From contig JAGHYP010000155.1 in the NCBI GenBank assembly GCA_017743585.1, forward strand, positions 1 to 6,787: a stretch of 6,787 nucleotides of DNA, in the 5' to 3' direction. Under the pieces are notes generated by a model, which was not told where the DNA came from, ran no database searches, and saw only the letters and a list, made by a program, of their open reading frames with translations. Positions 5,590 through 6,787 of this stretch are shown here, piece after piece (position 1 is the stretch's first letter; every line of letters starts with the position of its first letter). Made by a program: the position numbers and the translations under genes. Source of the DNA: Chloroflexota bacterium (GTDB lineage Bacteria; Chloroflexota; Anaerolineae; Aggregatilineales; UBA2796).

Positions 5590-6246
5590 CTATCTCCCGA
5601 TCAGGACGAACAGCCGATCTGCCAGCACGCTGCTCAGCGCAGTCAAGGCGGAGAGGATCAACAGACCGTAGGTAGCGCCTAAGGTGATGGCGATGAAGCC
5701 TTGTCCGATCAGGCCGACGAAGCGCACGGGCAAGAATTGCGTCACCTCGCCTGAGAGCCGCCGCAAGCCGACGTAGGTGAAGTAGACCAAGACCGAGAGC
5801 GTGCCGATCAAGCCGATGAAGCCGTTCAGGGCGTTCTCAGGGCGAAAGGCGCGCGCCGCCTCGCCGAGCAGCGGCAGCAACGTGCCGTTCACCGCGCCGA
5901 GCAGCGCCAACGCCGTGCCGACGCCTAAGACGATCACTATGCCGAAATCGCCCAGCCGCGAGAGGCGCGGCGTGCCTTTATAGACCAGCAACAAGCCGAA
6001 CAGAAACGGCAATAGACCGATGCCTAAGCGCGGCGGCTCGAAGGGCGTGCTGAAGACCGTGGCGCCCAGCCATGGGATCAGGACGCTCTCCAGGGTGGCC
6101 AGCAGCACAAAGCCTGCCGCGGCGCCGATGAAGATGTGGATCGCGATGCGATACAAGAAATTATCGCTGAGCAAGTAGCTGAAGATGCACAGCGTCAGCA
6201 CGGCGCCGGCGATCAAGCCGACTTGCTCTACAGTCTCAAGCGTCAC
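5590..6246 (-). CDS. Polytopic membrane protein of unknown function
   Basis: 218 aa with about six hydrophobic segments, at roughly residues 8-26, 32-60, 74-89, 99-120, 139-160 and 176-207. A basic loop at 90-97 (KGTPRLSR) and another at 161-163 (LRR) suggest cytoplasmic sides. No transporter or enzyme motif was recognised. The GTG start (6246-6244) overlaps the preceding stop as GTGA. It has a good ribosome-binding site, AGAGGAG at 6262-6256, 9 nt upstream. This is translational coupling with the preceding gene. It sits directly before the MutL-like gene, so it could be its membrane partner. Confidence 0.85.
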   Translation of the reverse strand: MTLETVEQVGLIAGAVLTLCIFSYLLSDNFLYRIAIHIFIGAAAGFVLLATLESVLIPWLGATVFSTPFEPPRLGIGLLPFLFGLLLVYKGTPRLSRLGDFGIVIVLGVGTALALLGAVNGTLLPLLGEAARAFRPENALNGFIGLIGTLSVLVYFTYVGLRRLSGEVTQFLPVRFVGLIGQGFIAITLGATYGLLILSALTALSSVLADRLFVLIGR

Positions 6247-6734
6247 TGCGCGCGTCTCCTCTGCGCTAGGAACTGAACCATGCTGAGCGCCGCGCCGATC
6301 AAAATGGCGAGCGTCGCGGCGAACGCGGCAAGGCCAACGCTCTGCCAGCGCCGCTCCGCTGTGCGTTGCGCCTCAGAGTCGGCGTGTTGCGCGCGCAGCT
6401 CACGATAGAGCAGTGCATCGCGCAAGCCGCTCAGCGCGCCGATCACGCGCTCAGGATCGGCCGCGGCGTAGGTCTGTGCAGCCACGCTAGCAGCGGCTGT
6501 GGTGGCGATCACCATGCGCAGCTCAGGCGCTGCAGCGGCCTCTGGCGGTGGACGGAACTGCTCGACCCAAGTCCGCACGTCTTCTTGGCTCTGCGCCAAG
6601 ATCAGGGTCGGATTGTTGCGCAGCGCGCGCAACTGCTCGGCCGTGATGTCGCTCGGCGCGCCTTCCAGATCGCTGCCGAAGATGACCTGCCGCTGCAACG
6701 AGTCATTGTAGAGCGCGTTGGCAAGCGCGCGCAC
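6243..6734 (-). CDS. C-terminally anchored protein of unknown function; N-terminus uncertain
   Basis: 163 aa from the GTG at 6734. The bulk looks soluble, with alternating strands and helices (PTLILAQSQEDVRTWVEQF at 42-60, LRMVIATTAAASVAAQTY at 72-89, ERVIGALSGLRDALLYREL at 94-112). It ends in a membrane helix at about 132-154 and a basic tail (QRRRAQ). With no N-terminal signal visible, this would be a tail-anchored protein. A family with an N-terminal signal or helix that is missing here is also possible. No Shine-Dalgarno precedes the GTG, and in-frame sequence upstream reaches a TAG at 6785-6783 with no ATG. The true start may differ, or the 5' end may be broken. It overlaps the next gene by four bases (GTGA), which supports the 3' end and the operon. 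No family recognised. Confidence 0.65.
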   Translation of the reverse strand: MRALANALYNDSLQRQVIFGSDLEGAPSDITAEQLRALRNNPTLILAQSQEDVRTWVEQFRPPPEAAAAPELRMVIATTAAASVAAQTYAAADPERVIGALSGLRDALLYRELRAQHADSEAQRTAERRWQSVGLAAFAATLAILIGAALSMVQFLAQRRRAQ

Positions 6735-6787
6735 GCCACTAGCGCCGCGACTACGTCGTGCTAGGCTACTTGCCCGGCGGCGCTAGT

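Noticed and set aside
6761..6787. Possible tail of a further upstream gene
   Set aside because: Two frames end in TAG (6768-6766 and 6763-6761), but only 6-8 codons are visible, too little to support a gene.
1..6787. CRISPR arrays, insertion sequences, tRNA or rRNA genes
   Set aside because: No spaced direct repeats, transposase motifs, terminal inverted repeats or cloverleaf-like segments were seen on either strand.

Overview
The window carries seven genes and one leader-peptide ORF, all on the minus strand, so read it from high to low coordinates. The sequence is GC-rich and has GTG/TTG starts. It also has a membrane protein with Thr-Pro tracts and a stand-alone MutL/GlmL-type ATPase next to genes known mainly as conserved hypotheticals. 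Together these suggest a Chloroflexota (Chloroflexi) genome. That assignment comes from family resemblance and was not checked by any search.

Region 1 (6734 down to 1799) looks like one five-gene operon with gaps of about 8-11 nt and one 4-nt GTGA overlap. Its genes encode a C-terminally anchored protein of unknown function (163 aa), a polytopic membrane protein (218 aa, about 6 helices), a MutL/GlmL-like ASKHA-fold protein (603 aa), a protein with barrel-like ends around an alpha/beta middle (365 aa), and a two-membrane-segment Thr/Pro-rich protein (283 aa) ending in an LPxTG-like LPAIG tail. No cobalamin mutase subunit is visible. The MutL-like protein therefore seems to serve an envelope-related system, not a glutamate mutase.

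Region 2 (1798-1553) is a 246-nt intergenic stretch and the most striking part of the window. Going down the minus strand it holds a small palindrome, a sigma-70-type promoter with a perfect TATAAT, and a 26-codon ORF with 8 arginine codons (four of them in a five-codon stretch). A 14-bp perfect terminator hairpin with a T tract follows, and then the Shine-Dalgarno and TTG start of argC. The 3' part of the leader ORF and the spacer can fold into an alternative structure that takes up the 5' arm of the terminator. A small hairpin just after the Arg codons can take up the antiterminator strand in turn. This is the full layout of a ribosome-mediated transcription attenuator responding to arginine.

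Region 3 (1552 down to 1) is the controlled operon: complete argC, then argB cut by the window edge. These are steps 3 and 2 of arginine biosynthesis. The visible ArgB begins directly at its first beta strand, without the N-terminal helix linked to arginine feedback in hexameric enzymes. Control of supply by attenuation would fit with that.
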